A DNA stretch of 64,000 nucleotides from positions 434,001 to 498,000 of the forward strand of contig WION01000007.1 of NCBI GenBank assembly GCA_015039365.1, in the 5' to 3' direction. The notes under the pieces are model-generated. The model made no database searches. It was not told the DNA's origin and worked only from the letters and a program-made list of their open reading frames with translations. The position numbers were made by a program, and so were the translations under genes. Of this stretch, positions 11,712 to 22,884 are shown piece by piece; position 1 is the stretch's first letter, and every line of letters starts with the position of its first letter. The DNA is from Amanita rubescens. Lineage: Eukaryota; Basidiomycota; Agaricomycetes; Agaricales; Amanitaceae.

Positions 11712-12936
11712 CTAGTCAAATTCTGGAAGTGGATACGGGTTTTTCATGAGCCGCTGGAACATTGGATCTTGTAGGCCTATTCACGACTGATGAGACATAG
11801 CCGTGTATATTTCCTCCCATTGCAGCCTCATGAAGCGCCAACGGATCCCCGTTGGGGCTGTTGAAGAAATCCTTGTACACTTTCCAGAGCCGCCGCTTCT
11901 CAGAGTCGTTCCTGCAGTTCGCGAAACCAGTAATCCACTGAAACAGCAGGTACCATGTTAGACTCTGCTTCGGTAAAGTCCTCTTGTGTGACGGTCTGTT
12001 TGAGATACCACACCGATATCCTCCAGCCCGCCTGAAGGACGTTTTGGAAGTGGACACGATTGTTCACTTGCAAACTCTTGGAATCAAAGAGATCGGGCAA
12101 GCGATGAGTGCGATATGCAATCGCAGAACTCTTTGAAAGTGCATGTACGGATCAAGTTCCGGTAAAGGCGTGCGAGCTCCATCTCCTCTTCTTGTGATCT
12201 ACACGATGGGAATCCGAAGTTAACCCAAAGGTCTATCGACGGGGCTGGGTGCAACTCAGATAGGAGAAGGGTATACAGAAGATGACAATCTTGTTCTTCA
12301 ACGGGTTTGCGAGCGAGGGCGGCCTTGATTTTTTCCACAGAATCCCCTTCACTGCCTCCTGTGAATCTCCAGGCGCGCATCTCCGCAGCATCGACGGGAC
12401 ATAGGGGCAGGCCAGCCAGTGCAATGACATGCTCGTTTTCTAAGAACCAGGGAAAGTAGAGGCCCCTTGAGCCCTCTGGGAGCTGGAAAAAATTGTTCTT
12501 TATTTCGTCTACCAACACCCCACGAACGCGCCATTTGTGGACGGTCTTGGGTGGAATATCAAAACATTTGATGAGACCTGTGTGCACTTTGAGAAAGATA
12601 GCACAGGCGAGCGAGGTTAATAGACATACCAACGTATAAGCCGAACAACATGGTTGTTTCACGTTCCGTGGATGTACGATCAAATCCATAGTCCCTACAG
12701 GTTTGGGGATGCACGGGAATCATGTCCTCGTACACAGCTCGCGCTAGGTAGTAGGCAGTGTTGATCTGACTGTGGGGTTTACAGTCGAATATATGATACA
12801 CCCAGTGATTGTTCTGGCAAGCGGTTGAACAATAGTAAACTCTCTTGCAACCAGAACAAAGCTTGAGCGTGGTTTCGGGCGCCTTGAAGTACTTGTAATC
12901 ATCGCCACAGGCACTGCATCTTGGGATCTGGTCCAT
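11712..12936 (-). pseudogene. MYND zinc-finger protein, decayed tandem copy
   Basis: The first exon (from 12936) gives MDQIPRCSACGDDY and a complete MYND finger, including CSGCKRVYYCSTAC and HWVYHIFDC. The second exon, about 12585 downward, is closely similar to the neighbouring gene at 13249-14476. Relative to that copy it has at least three single-base insertions: in the KEFYDAYRTHR segment (about 12115), in VDYGFANC (about 11933) and near KDLRDPIFQWL (about 11775). Each moves the remaining protein to another frame. The homologous stop is at 11712. MYND fingers bind proline-rich partner peptides. Function is unknown and this copy is probably inactive. Confidence 0.8.
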
Positions 12937-13248
12937 TGTTAGTTGGACGACTGGCAGAAAAGGACTGAATTGTCATGTGATAGTCCCGGAGGTCACTGGT
13001 GTTGTCTTGTGGTGTCTTAGACCTCTGCTAATTATATCATAATTCTCACGCGAAATATGACCGACGTCGATGAGCGCACCGTCAACTGTCTTTCTTTACG
13101 CTCTAATTCTTGCGCTTGGCCGTGGTCACTTTTGTCATCTCAGGCAGCACAGGAGTCAAAATTCTTGACAAAACAACTCGAAAATTTACATACCACGTTT
13201 CAAAGTTTACGGTAGAAAGTACATAGGAAAAACAGAATAGTCGTGTCG
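12937..13248. other. spacer between the two MYND copies
   Basis: About 310 bases between the decayed copy's start and the intact copy's stop. It should contain the promoter of the decayed copy. No coding signal was seen. Confidence 0.4.
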
Positions 13249-14476
13249 CTAGTCAAATTCCGGAAGAGGGTATGGGTTTTTCATGAGCCACTGGAATATT
13301 GGATCTCGAAGATCCTTCACGACCGTTGAAATATACCCGTGTATATTTCCCTTGATTGCGGCTTCATGAAGTGCCAAAGGATCTCCATTGGGGCTGTTGA
13401 AGAAATCCTTGTACACTTTCTTGAGCCGCCGCTTCTCAGAGGCGTTCCTGCAGTTCGCGAAACCATAATCAACCAGGACCGCAGGTAGCATTTCAGACTC
13501 TTCTTTGGAAAAGTCCTCGTGTGCGAGGGCCTGCTTGAGATACCATACTGATTTCGTCAATTTTGACTGAAGGAGGTCACGAAATTGGACTCGATTGTTC
13601 ACCTGCAACCCCTTGGAATCAAAGAGATGCGGCAAGCGATGGGTGCGATATGCATCGTAGAACTCTTTGAAAGTGCACATATGGATCAATCTCTGGTAAA
13701 GGCCTCCTAATCCCATCTCCTCTTGTTGTACTCTGCACGATGCGAATCCGAAATCAACCCAAAGCTCGAGAGACGGGGATGGGTGCCATTTGGATAAGAG
13801 AAGGTTGTACAGATGATGACAATTTTTTTCTTTAACGGGTTTGCGTTCGATGGCAGCCTTGATTTCTTCCGCAGAATCCTTTTCACTTCCTCCCGTGAAT
13901 CTCCAAGCGCGTAACAGCGCGGCATCGACAGCGTGGTGCATCGTTTTCTCAGTCACGGGCTGGCCTGCTAGTGCAACGATATGTTCGTTTTGTAAGAACC
14001 AGGGAAAGTATGCGCCCCTCGACCCCTCTGGGAGCTTGTAAAACACGTTTTTTATTTCATCTACCAACACCCCGCGAACGCGCCAATTATGGACGGTCTT
14101 GGGTGGAATATCATTATATATTATGAGACCTGTGTACACACGTTGAGAAGGATGGCGCTGGAGCGTACGAGGTAGTAGACATACCAACGTATAGGCCAAA
14201 CAACATGGTCTTTTGTTCGGGCGTGATTGCACGATCGAACCCATAATCCTTACAGGTCTGGGGGTGCTCAGGAATCAGGTCCCTGTACACTGCTCGTGCT
14301 AGGTAGTAGGCAGTGTTGATCTGATCGTGGGGTTTGCAATCGAATATATGATGCGCCCAGCTGGACTTCTGGCAAGCAGTCGAACAATAGTAAACTTTCT
14401 TGCATCCAGAACAGAGCTTGAGCGTAGCCCCCGACTCCTTGTAGTCATCGTCACAGGAACCACATCTTTGGTCCAT
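13249..14476 (-). CDS. MYND-type zinc-finger protein
   Basis: Two exons (14185-14476 and 13249-14129) give 390 aa in phase. The N-terminal MYND finger reads CGSC...CSGCKKVYYC, STACQKSSWAHH and DC, carrying the eight Cys/His ligands. The rest has no domain I recognise. It is rich in Trp and charged residues, with a segment VHNWRVRGVLVDEIKN and a C-terminal part (HEAAIKGNIHGYI) that faintly resembles an ankyrin-like helix pair. MYND fingers mediate protein-protein contacts, often in transcriptional repression. A decayed tandem duplicate lies directly downstream. The exact role is unknown. Confidence 0.82.
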
Positions 14477-14759
14477 GGCTAAGGCGATGAGCTGTGCAGC
14501 AAGTTGGTTGTTGGACGATTAGGAGACGCCCAAGCGCTGCGGAAGCCTGTGACCTTCAGAAAAGGAAAACGGGCGCTACGAGTTCTGAGTTCGATTATGT
14601 GTAAATGTGGCTGTCACTGGTGGGTGACGATAACGGCGTTTCCAAAAACATCCTTCAACGTTGCCTGTTACAGCCAATGATCTGCTTCTATACGAGAAGC
14701 GTGCTTAGGTCTTCCCAGGATAAACTCTTGTGGGAATCGGCATAGTTGGTGCGAGCAGA
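14477..14759. other. intergenic
   Basis: Upstream region of the intact MYND gene. No coding signal was seen. Confidence 0.4.
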
Positions 14760-15156
14760 GCTGTCCTCTATACTTCAAGCCACATGTTGATACACCCCGT
14801 GGCGCGTGGTGAGCTTATCATGCGAGAAGAGTGGTCATTCGATACCGCACAAGTTCTTGCCGAAAGCCAAGGCTCTTGTGTTGCTCCCTATAGCGATGTC
14901 GAGCGAGGTGTCGATGATTAAATCTGGACATCGGATTTCTATCACATACAATCTCTATTTTGACGACGACACGCAAGCTCTTACCATCCCGACTCCGAAT
15001 GTGCTAGGACTCCATGTTTCCCTTCGATCTGTCATTTCTTCCTACGGCTGCCTTGTAGCATTTAATGGATCAATTCGTGATCTCAAGGAGGTACCTGCAA
15101 AAGACATTGCTTACAGAAGGGCCTTGAATCTCAAAAAGGATACGCAACTTTACTGA
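14760..15156 (+). pseudogene. fragment of a fungal 2-oxoglutarate/Fe(II) oxygenase-like protein
   Basis: Two overlapping frames carry pieces of one protein. KALVLLPIA and APYSDVERGV lie upstream, and VSMIKSGHRISITYNLYFDD follows in another frame. In Agaricomycetes, the order YSDxEHEVxxITSGyRvtlTYNLYxD is familiar from uncharacterised proteins resembling prolyl 4-hydroxylases, where the first His/Asp ligands lie in this block. This assignment is from memory. Only the middle of the domain is present, at least one frameshift (about 14905) breaks it, and no start or C-terminal part was found. Confidence 0.45.
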
Positions 15157-15493
15157 ACAACAGCTGAGAGCCTTCAAACCTAAATCGACATTATCCTACG
15201 GCAATCAGTTAGCCACGGAGCATGAAATACTGCTGCCTCTTCATCGAAATGGGTAAACTAACGACCCCACCAGAACCTGCGTCACAATCTGAAGTTATGG
15301 ACGCGGAAGGAGCGTTGGAAGGGGTATAAATTAAAGGTGCTCTTCAAATGTCACATGTCACGGTTGCTATTTATATACACAGATGGGTGTGATACACGTA
15401 TGGCGTACCAGCGCTGTACCGCCAGTCACCGCACCGGTTCACCGGTAACCGGGTCGCCTACCAGTACACAGGCCCCTACAACCTTCTCCTGGG
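15157..15493. other. upstream region of the DUF2855 gene
   Basis: No gene. At about 15399-15462 there is a CpG-rich stretch with repeated short blocks (CACCGGTTCACCGGTAACC) that reappears in a CpG-depleted form at 28777-28836 in front of the second DUF2855 copy, so it belongs to the duplicated unit. Confidence 0.4.
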
Positions 15494-15976
15494 ATGTTGG
15501 GCATGGAAAATGAGGCGCTTTGCGTGCCCCGTCCTTCTTCAGGTTTGGACTGCAACAAGCTTGTCTTGAACAAACATCCATTTCCATCTAATTTTCCTGC
15601 GAACCACGTATTGATCAAGGTCGACCGGTTTGGCTTTTCGACCAACAATATCAGCTATCAAGCGCTAGGAGAGCACCCACATTTCAGGTGAGAAGCAAAG
15701 CTTTTGTACCCCGACGACTGCTAACCAATGAGCGAAGGTACTTTGACTTTCATCCAATCCCAGACTCGGATACTGGAAACATTTCCGATAAGACTCATGG
15801 ACTAATCCCCGTCTGGGGTTTCGGCACGGTGGTTGCATCAACTCATCCAAAAATTCAAGTGGGAGAGAGAATATACGGCTACCTTTCACTTGCGAAATAC
15901 CTTTTACTGCCAATCTCTCCTACTGACGTGACAAAGTATGCGTTCTACGTATCAAGGCCTCAACTCCCTGCAGGTA

Positions 15977-16001
15977 CAGTACATATGCTCATAATGCATA
16001 T
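15977..16001 (+). repeat. left terminal inverted repeat of the pogo-like element
   Basis: It starts CAGTACATATGCTCATAATG and matches the reverse complement of 16970-16994 with few mismatches. The flanking TA at 15975-15976 is repeated at 16995-16996. Confidence 0.75.
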
Positions 16002-16969
16002 GCCCATAATGCATATCCGTGAAAATGCATAGGATTTTGTGGGATCCCGCCTTGGGACCCACCCAAAAGCTGTAAATATTGCATATTGCATAATGCATGA
16101 ACAAAATATGACAAATATGCATTATGAGGTAGCTCTGGCTGGTATTTGTACACCATATGCCGGGGCCCGGAGTGAAATTTGTCCCATCATGCATCACGCC
16201 CACTCTCGCCCACTGTTCTCCTACGTATATTTAGGTTGTAGAAATTCGTATCATACTAGGCAATGCATATCTCCGTACCCACTCAGTCAGCTGATCGCGA
16301 GCCAAACCTCCGGAAACGCAAGGCCGTTGACAAATCCTGTCCAAGAAGGCAAAACGGGCCCCTAAGCCAAAGGACGCTCCCGCTACATCTGCGGTGATCC
16401 CTCCAAAAACGTCTCGCCAGGACCTTACTCTTGTGGACTGGATGACAGTCTTTTCCTACTACATTGATTCACATCCAGATGTGAAGCAAGCGGCTGTTAT
16501 GAGATCTGCTAACAGTCGATATCCTTGATCCCCTTGATGAGCAAGAGCAGGAAGAAGATCCCTACAGTTCATATCAAAGCCATGGTGACATCGTGAAGGG
16601 GATTGAAGAGGAGGTCCATCACGAGATTGCTGTTGAAAAAGGAGAAGTCATACAGGTAGACTCAGACGATGAGGATGATGCGCCGGGTTCACTGGATTCA
16701 CTATCGCGCTCCAAACCAATATCTTTGTGTACCCAGATCCAGTCATCGTGCCTTCATTATGGTGATCCACAGTTGGCTTTTGAGCTTTCTGAGACTGCTA
16801 GAAGGTACTGCGTGCAGCTTAATAGGGAGGAAATGAGGAAGGCGAAGCAGACGAGCACAGAAGATTATCTCGTCGTTCAGTAGCCGTTATTTTGTCACAA
16901 CAGTCACAACAGTCACAAACAGCTTAATGCATATTCGTCTTAATGCATAAGAATTTTTGGGTCCCGACC

Positions 16970-16994
16970 ATATGCATTATTAGGATATGTACTG
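16970..16994 (-). repeat. right terminal inverted repeat of the pogo-like element
   Basis: The reverse complement starts CAGTACATATCCTAATAATG, pairing with the left end. It is followed by the TA target duplication and then by the rest of the host intron (TGTTATAG...). Confidence 0.75.
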
Positions 16995-17151
16995 TATGTT
17001 ATAGCCCATGCTGGAGTAAATGGTGCTCAATGCTAGAACAGATCGTCGGCCATATAATCAAATCATTCGCTGTGCTACTGATTCACAATATGATCCGGAT
17101 CCTTTGCTAGAAGACTTGACAATGCTGTATCGACCCCTCTTTTGGACAGCC

Positions 17152-18327
17152 TACTGGTTTGAGGATTGGCTTTTCGCCTCCAATTACCGAGGTGCATCAT
17201 TCATTCTCATTAGTTCCGCCTCGTCCAAAACGGCATTTTCATTCGCATACTTGGTCCGCAAACGAATCAACAATGGAGAGATCAAGTCAAACACGAAGAT
17301 CATTGGCCTAACCTCAAGAAAAAACGTTGCGTTTACCAATGGTCTCAACTTATACCACGAGGTGCTCTCGTACGATACTTATCCTGGGTCACCCCTGCTG
17401 TACGCAAAAGCCACGGAAAGATGGATATATGTCGACGTTGCGGGGAACGAGAACCTAAACCGAAATCTTTTCGCCCACTTTTCATCACCATATACTGGAC
17501 GTTTAGCCGCTTGCATAGGACTTGGGATCACAAACGTCTTACCGACGTCTGGACAAAGTAAACCTGTTGATTGGAGTGAAAACTCTGCAGCGTCTCTTAC
17601 ATCGACATCGCATGATGGCGATGTTTCGCAGTTTTGGCCCCGGATGCAGCACTTCTTCATGCCGGAATGGCTCGAGGTACGCCGCCGACAGCTATCTCCA
17701 AGCGAAATCGCCTACGAAAGCAGAACAAAGCGTGGAAAGAACTTATGCAAGATGGTGCTGGGTGGGTAAAGATGGAAAGGTGCTACGGTGTCGAGGGTGT
17801 CCAACGAGCATTCGAAAAGTTGGTGCAGAATGGAGTTGGACCTGAGGTTGGGCTAATCTGGAGCTTGTGGGGAGAATCACAGATGAAGGCACGGTTGTAA
17901 ACGTCTTGCACGAAGGTTGTTATTATTGTAAGGCCGTCAAGCAGCTTTCTCGTGCGTCTTCTAATCCTTGCCTTTGGTATAGGGAATACAAATTATCTTG
18001 AATACAGTTAGACGGTTTGATACACATGCAAAGCTCATGCAGCATTTCTAAATGACGCCGACATGGCGGGAATCACGATTCTAATGCCTTGTACGCCGTT
18101 CAACTGCTCTGGATTGAGGAAACTGCTTCAAAGTGGAAGGCCCATTAGGTTTGTCGCGACTTTTTGATCGCCCCACAGTAGCTTTAAGCGTTGCCGATAT
18201 GACCATTCTTTTCGCGCTGTCAGGAATCCTCAGCATATTTTCGAAGCCAAGCGTTCCGCACTGACTTCCGTAGAGAATGTAGCCTTGTCCCACTAGACGG
18301 ATTTTTTTTGGTAAAAAAGTGTGTGTA
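17152..18327 (+). repeat. long direct repeat, copy A (DUF2855 3' half and downstream)
   Basis: From the WFEDWLFASNYRG codons through the stop and about 430 bases of downstream DNA (ending near CACTAGACGG and GTGTGTGT), this matches 28847-29908 with high identity in the same orientation. It marks a duplication of the DUF2855 locus about 11.7 kb apart. Confidence 0.85.
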
Positions 18328-18804
18328 AAGATGCGTTGGGCGGAAGTGTGGAGGAGAGGAGGAAGGCTAGGCTAGGTGGCATGGAGGGGAGGGGAGGAGA
18401 AGGGGCCCGGTCAAGATAGAGCTAAGAACCGTAAGCTGTTCCCATTTTGTATTTCTCGAAAGATTTGTGACAGCGAGCGCGGTTACCATTACTTATGTCC
18501 TCCGCATGCCACGATTATGATAGCGGTGCTTAAAAGCGCTGATGGGTGGGACATTTGTTCAGGTTTGCAATTGAATTCGACGAATACAACATTTGGTAGC
18601 TCCCCTTCATGTAACCATTTTAATTCACGGTAAATCACGCGTCATGGAAATTGCCGGGTAGAAGCTATGTTCATAACCGGTTATGTACAGCGGCCATATA
18701 CCCACCACCCAAGGCTGTGCAGGGAAGTCGCGTGTTATCCGCGTGCGGATGGGTTATTTAAATGGCTGGGTCTTTTTTCGCTTCGCCGACTTTTCCCCGA
18801 CATC
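18328..18804. other. upstream region of the hydrolase gene
   Basis: Includes a G/A-rich stretch (about 18345-18400). No gene was seen. It presumably carries the promoter of the hydrolase starting at 18805. Confidence 0.35.
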
Positions 18805-20562
18805 ATGTCGATTATCGTTGGTTTAGGTATTCTTGGTGTGCTTCTCGCGATGGCAACCAAGTTTCATGCGTCCAGAACTGCACCTACCGTTCGCTTTGGT
18901 CTCAAACCTGCCATACTGGAAGTAAAGACTCGGAAAGATGGCGACAAACGGACTGAACGGCTTTCCCTTCAAGAGTTGTTAGAGACAAGATGCCAGAGTC
19001 TTTTCAGTGTTTTCAAACCTGTATGGTGGCTTTTCAAGTTGGTCCATTCAGCACGGGGTAATTTTGACCATTACTGATGCCTCTAAGTGGACAACTCCAG
19101 ACCATATACTGTGTGTTAGCCGACTTTTCAAAGATCGACCGTATCATCTACCGAAGGTAGTAATTTTACCCTAAAGATGTATTGCATGTGGAGATTGATT
19201 GGAACGACAGAAAATATCTTCAGCTAGCAGACGGCGGTACATTGTGAGCGTCCAAAACTCAGGTACTATTCTATCTGGTCCACTGAAAAAAATGTAGAGG
19301 TCTCGATTTCGCGACCGATGATCGTCCATGGCACAAACAAACCACACCTGTGATCGTAGTAGTGTCTGGCCTTACTGGCGGTATGTCACATTCAGCAAAC
19401 CAACCAAAGCCTCACGAACTGATCATGGTACAGGATCACACGAACCATACATCAGGGCAATCCTTAGCAGGGCTTGTGCTTCCGTTGATGATGGAGGTTT
19501 GGGATATCGCGCAGTGGTCGTCAACTTCCGAGGATGTATGTTCCCAAGTACACCCATTTACCAGTTGTCCTACACATTTTACAGGTGCTGGAGTGCCGAT
19601 CACGAGCCCTCAGCTGTATTCGGCTGGTCATACTGACGACTTCCGACAATCACTGGTTTACATTTCGCATTTGTTTCCAGAGGCACCCCTTCTAGGAATT
19701 GGGTTTTCCATGGGCGCTAACATGATGACGAGGTACGTCGCCGAGGAAGGCGAAAAGAGTAGGCTTCGATCGTGCTGCTCGCTATCTTCCGTGAGTCGTT
19801 CTTGTTTGTCCAATAAGAACCCATCTAAACGTCCTAGCCATGGAATCTTGCTGCGAATAATAGGCTGTAAGTATCCGCTAAGAGTCGCTTCGCAGCTCAG
19901 CTAACGTGATCTTCTCGGCTTGTAGTCTCCTTAGCACCTATTTGGGGAAAGAGATATTCTCCCGTGCACTGGGTACCAACTTCACTAAAGTAGTGAAGAG
20001 AAACTATAAGGGACTGACTATGGATCCGAATCACATCGCAACAATGGCTGCAAATGACACCATAGCGCTCAAGAAACCTACTTTGGATGAATTTGACCAG
20101 ACATTCACATGTAGAGCAGGTGGTCCAATGCCTCCATTTCCCTTCGAGAAGGTGGACGATTATTATCGTTGGGCGTCAAGTCACAATGTCCTTCACGACA
20201 TCAGGGTCCCCTACTTGGCAATCAACGCCGATGATGATCCATTTGTCCAAGACGTTCCCCGTGACGCGGGCGAAAACGGCTATGTTGTGCTGGAAATGAC
20301 CGCAGGCGGTGGACACTTGGGATGGTTCCAGTTTGGGGATAGGCGGACGATGGAAAAGTGGACTACCAGACCCGTGTTGGAATGGTTTAAGCTTACGGGT
20401 GATGATGTGATCCACGGAGCAAATAAAGCGAGCGAGATATTTCAAGACGGTGACGGCTTCTTGAAGGAAAGAAGTAGACCTGACCTAGGTTGCAAGGAAT
20501 TACGGGACGGGGGCTTGATTGATTGGACCACTGTGGAAATGGGAACATTACAGGGCCTGTAA
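18805..20562 (+). CDS. alpha/beta hydrolase, EMB8/YheT (ABHD1/3) type
   Basis: The protein starts MSIIVGLGILGVLLAMATKF, a membrane anchor, and is followed by the family's NGQLQTIYCVL segment and LADGGTLGLDFA. The oxyanion/NFRGC region and the nucleophile elbow GIGFSMGAN (Ser) follow. The acid is in INADDDPFV and the His in GGGHLGWF. About eight short introns are needed. The junction at about 19791 (SLSS/PWNLAANNR) is in phase 0, so no frameshift is required there. Members are membrane-bound serine hydrolases acting on acyl esters, for example the yeast ethanol acyltransferase/esterase group and mammalian ABHD3 phospholipase. The exact substrate is unknown. The C-terminus ends TVEMGTLQGL. Confidence 0.88.
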
Positions 20563-20852
20563 CGGGATACCATACATAGGATAGAACTGGATAGAAACTC
20601 CTGATAATGATCTATCATTCGCTGTCACTGAATCCTCCCGATCAGAATATGCCAAAGCGGAGATGGCCCTTTTGCTTCATTCATGAGGTTCACTCCTGGA
20701 TCGCAGTGGATCACGATATAACTGAATTTGAATGTATCACTAAGCTGGCTATGCTGCTACAACTACGGAGGCTGTACTTTTGTCCGCTATGGATCGTCAA
20801 GTAATATACAAGCAATTCTAGAAATGTCACGCTACATAATCACCAGTGGCCC
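20563..20852. other. convergent 3' intergenic region
   Basis: Lies between the stop codons of the hydrolase (+) and the amidase-like gene (-). No coding signal was seen. Confidence 0.4.
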
Positions 20853-22087
20853 TTAAAGACGATATCTCTGAACCCATACGAGACCTCCGGCCTCTGCAGA
20901 TGGGTCCATAATACATGAAAAATGGGTATTCTCGTTCTTTACAGGTTTTTCCTCAAGCCATTCCTTGATCTGACTCAGTGACCTCTGCTTGCGCCATGTT
21001 GGATTACCACTCTTCCGCATCATATACCTTTTCCTCAGGACACTGTCCGCATGTCGGATATCTTCAACTGCATCTTCGTTGGCCCCTTGCTTATGCAAAA
21101 GCTGGGCAAGCTCTTCCTCAGATAATTCCTCCATGTTCAGGTCGTGGTTAGTGCACACGAGGAAATCCTCTGATGACCGGCAGGCTACCGTTGCAAGATC
21201 TCGCTCGACTAGGAGCACAGACGTGGGGGAACAGAAAATCAGGTAGCAGGAGGGCAGTAGCGTTTTGGGATTACTCGCCCATTGCTTTAAGTCAGCGAGT
21301 GTTGGAGGGGGTCCTGGAGAAAGAAGGATTCGACGAAGGAAGCTGCCGACGGAGCGTCGAAAGCCAAGAAATAAGAGAAGCTGGTGCATCTTGTGATGGA
21401 GAGGTGGGGAGGTGGAAATGAGGTTTCCACGGAAGTTTAAAGACATGGAGAGTCCTTCCCTGTTCACCAATAGCATTGACATAAGAGATACATTCCAATG
21501 GTGCCGATATGACTAACCTGACGCCCGTAAGTACGCCAATGTACCCAGCGACAGTTACTCCCCTACGAGATCATTCTATTAGCGTTCGTTCACGACAAGA
21601 AAAGAAGGACCGACCTAGCAATAACTTTCCCCTCCCGCACGTACTCTACCCTCACAACCAACTCCCTCAGCGGGTCGAAGTCGCCCATATCCGACACCCT
21701 CAAATGCATCATTCTCTCCTCCTCCCCCTCCGAGCCCCGTATCATCACGCCCGCACTCATACACCCCGAATACAAATCCAGCATGGTATTGAATGCCACG
21801 ACGTGGTACACTTCAATCCCTGCACTTTGCGCAATAGATATAGCCTCCTCAGTCTCCTCCTTGGTATAGAGTCTCCGCAGGAACAGCTTCCTCCCCGACT
21901 TCAGCAGTGCCCTAATCACCCACGAGGCGCTGAGGAACTCGGCAGCCTCATCATACAAGGTAGCGATTCCGGCAAGTTGGACTTTGTAATCAGTGGCGAT
22001 TTGTACATAACGAATATGCGCCGGAAGAGAGAGGTCGATAACATAGAGAGGCGGAAGATCCTTGCTTGTTAACTGCCCATTGGACAT
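20853..22087 (-). CDS. acid ceramidase / NAAA-like Ntn hydrolase
   Basis: The start at 22087 gives MSNGQLTSKDLPPLYVIDLS. The PPLYVIDLSLPAHIRYVQIA opening is the N-terminal signature of the acid ceramidase/N-acylethanolamine acid amidase family. The region LLDLYSGCMSAGVMI carries the Cys expected to become the N-terminal nucleophile after self-cleavage, and MMHLRVSDMGDFDPLREL, GVTVAGYIGVLTGVREGLSM and SLNFR follow. Exons run 22087 to about 21613, then a 45-nt exon near 21540, then about 21480-20853, all in phase. These enzymes hydrolyse the amide bond of ceramides or fatty-acid amides. An upstream in-frame ATG at 22255 exists, but its extra residues do not look conserved. No clear signal peptide is seen on the short form. 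Confidence 0.82.
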
Positions 22088-22255
22088 GGTTCCTTTTGAA
22101 GCAACAGGCTGTGCCTCATCATATAAGCGGTTAGCGCAGTTAGCAAATGTACCCAAACAGTGGCAGTGTTCTAACTTCTCGGATCCATGAGTATGTCTTG
22201 CGGCGGTACTGGCAGGTCCCCACCTGATGATTGATCTGCCATTTGATCCCGGCAA

Positions 22256-22884
22256 CCCGAGCTATTAATACTTCAATACTTGTAGTACTACCTAGTACTA
22301 CGCGACGCGTCAGCGCGCCCTCGTCATGAATGCTCCGACGTAGAATCGTAGGTCAGGCTGGCACTCGCCGCTACAATCAAAATTTTATGTACATATATTA
22401 ATAGCCTGCAATATATCACATCTCCATGGCCCCTAGGCCAGTTTGTAATCCGAGTCACGGTTGTCCTATGAGTTACTAATAAGTACAGGCGCCGTGTAGT
22501 TTTAATGGACCGAACGGGAGGCTTGGAGCAAGTAGCGGACTCGGACATTCCCGGGGTCGAGTCAGAATCAGATTACCGCGCGCCAGTCCGTCCACTTGGC
22601 ACCACTTGGCACTCGCACGGCATTTCTTTCCTTCCACACTCATCTCTCGGAGCCTGACGCACTGCCTTGTCCTCAACTCTTAAGCCGAAGGTATCATCTC
22701 TCATCTTGCATATCTGTCTTCAAGTTAGCCTGACACACCATCCCTTCAAGTACTTTTACGTTGTACAGTGAAACTCCAAGATATACCATCTTTACTAGTG
22801 GAGATCCGAGACATCAGTGATGACAGGACATTGCTGGAGCTCCTGTAACAGGTATGTCAACAACATGTCTCAACTTAAACAAAG
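22256..22884. other. region left of the GTPase gene; 5' end of that gene not resolved
   Basis: No independent gene was found. The last 150 bases contain a protein-like frame (VEIRDISDDRTLLELL, about 22798-22850) that may be the first exon of the GTPase gene, but it ends in a stop before a usable donor. CpG dinucleotides become rare from about 22.8 kb. Confidence 0.35.

Larger units (their letters stand above)
15977..16994. mobile_element. pogo-like DNA transposon, internally deleted
   Basis: The element is about 1018 bp, bounded by inverted repeats beginning CAGTACATAT and flanked by a TA duplication, as expected for the Tc1/mariner-pogo superfamily. The subterminal regions are full of short palindromic AATGCAT motifs on both sides. 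Inside are remnants of a transposase. RQDLTLVDWMTVFSYYIDSH near 16415 resembles the helix-turn-helix DNA-binding part of fungal pogo/Tigger-type transposases. An acidic tail (QVDSDDEDD) and C-terminal piece end at 16882. The DDE catalytic core between them is missing, so this is a non-autonomous derivative. Confidence 0.75.
15494..17900 (+). pseudogene. DUF2855 family gene, interrupted by a transposon and frameshifted
   Basis: The first exon starts MLGMENEALCVPRPSSG, the second holds the YFDFHPIPDSDTGNISDKTH block and ends LPA at 15973. The third resumes at 17042 as DRRPYNQIIRC and continues with LTMLYRPLFWTAYWFEDWL, all characteristic of the fungal DUF2855 family (function unknown; possibly oxidoreductase-like). 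The intron between exons 2 and 3 is 1068 nt instead of about 48 because a DNA transposon sits in it. At about 17712 (SPSEIA / KQNKAWKELM) the frame shifts. The remaining C-terminus (WVKMERCYGVEGVQRAFEKL to WSLWGE) lies in another frame and ends at 17900. With a damaged donor site and a frameshift the gene is probably dead. Confidence 0.75.

Noticed and set aside
19755..19860. Frameshift in the alpha/beta hydrolase near SRLRSCC
   Set aside because: Placing the donor after SLSS at 19791 and the acceptor before CCATGG gives PWNLAANNR in phase, so no frameshift is needed.
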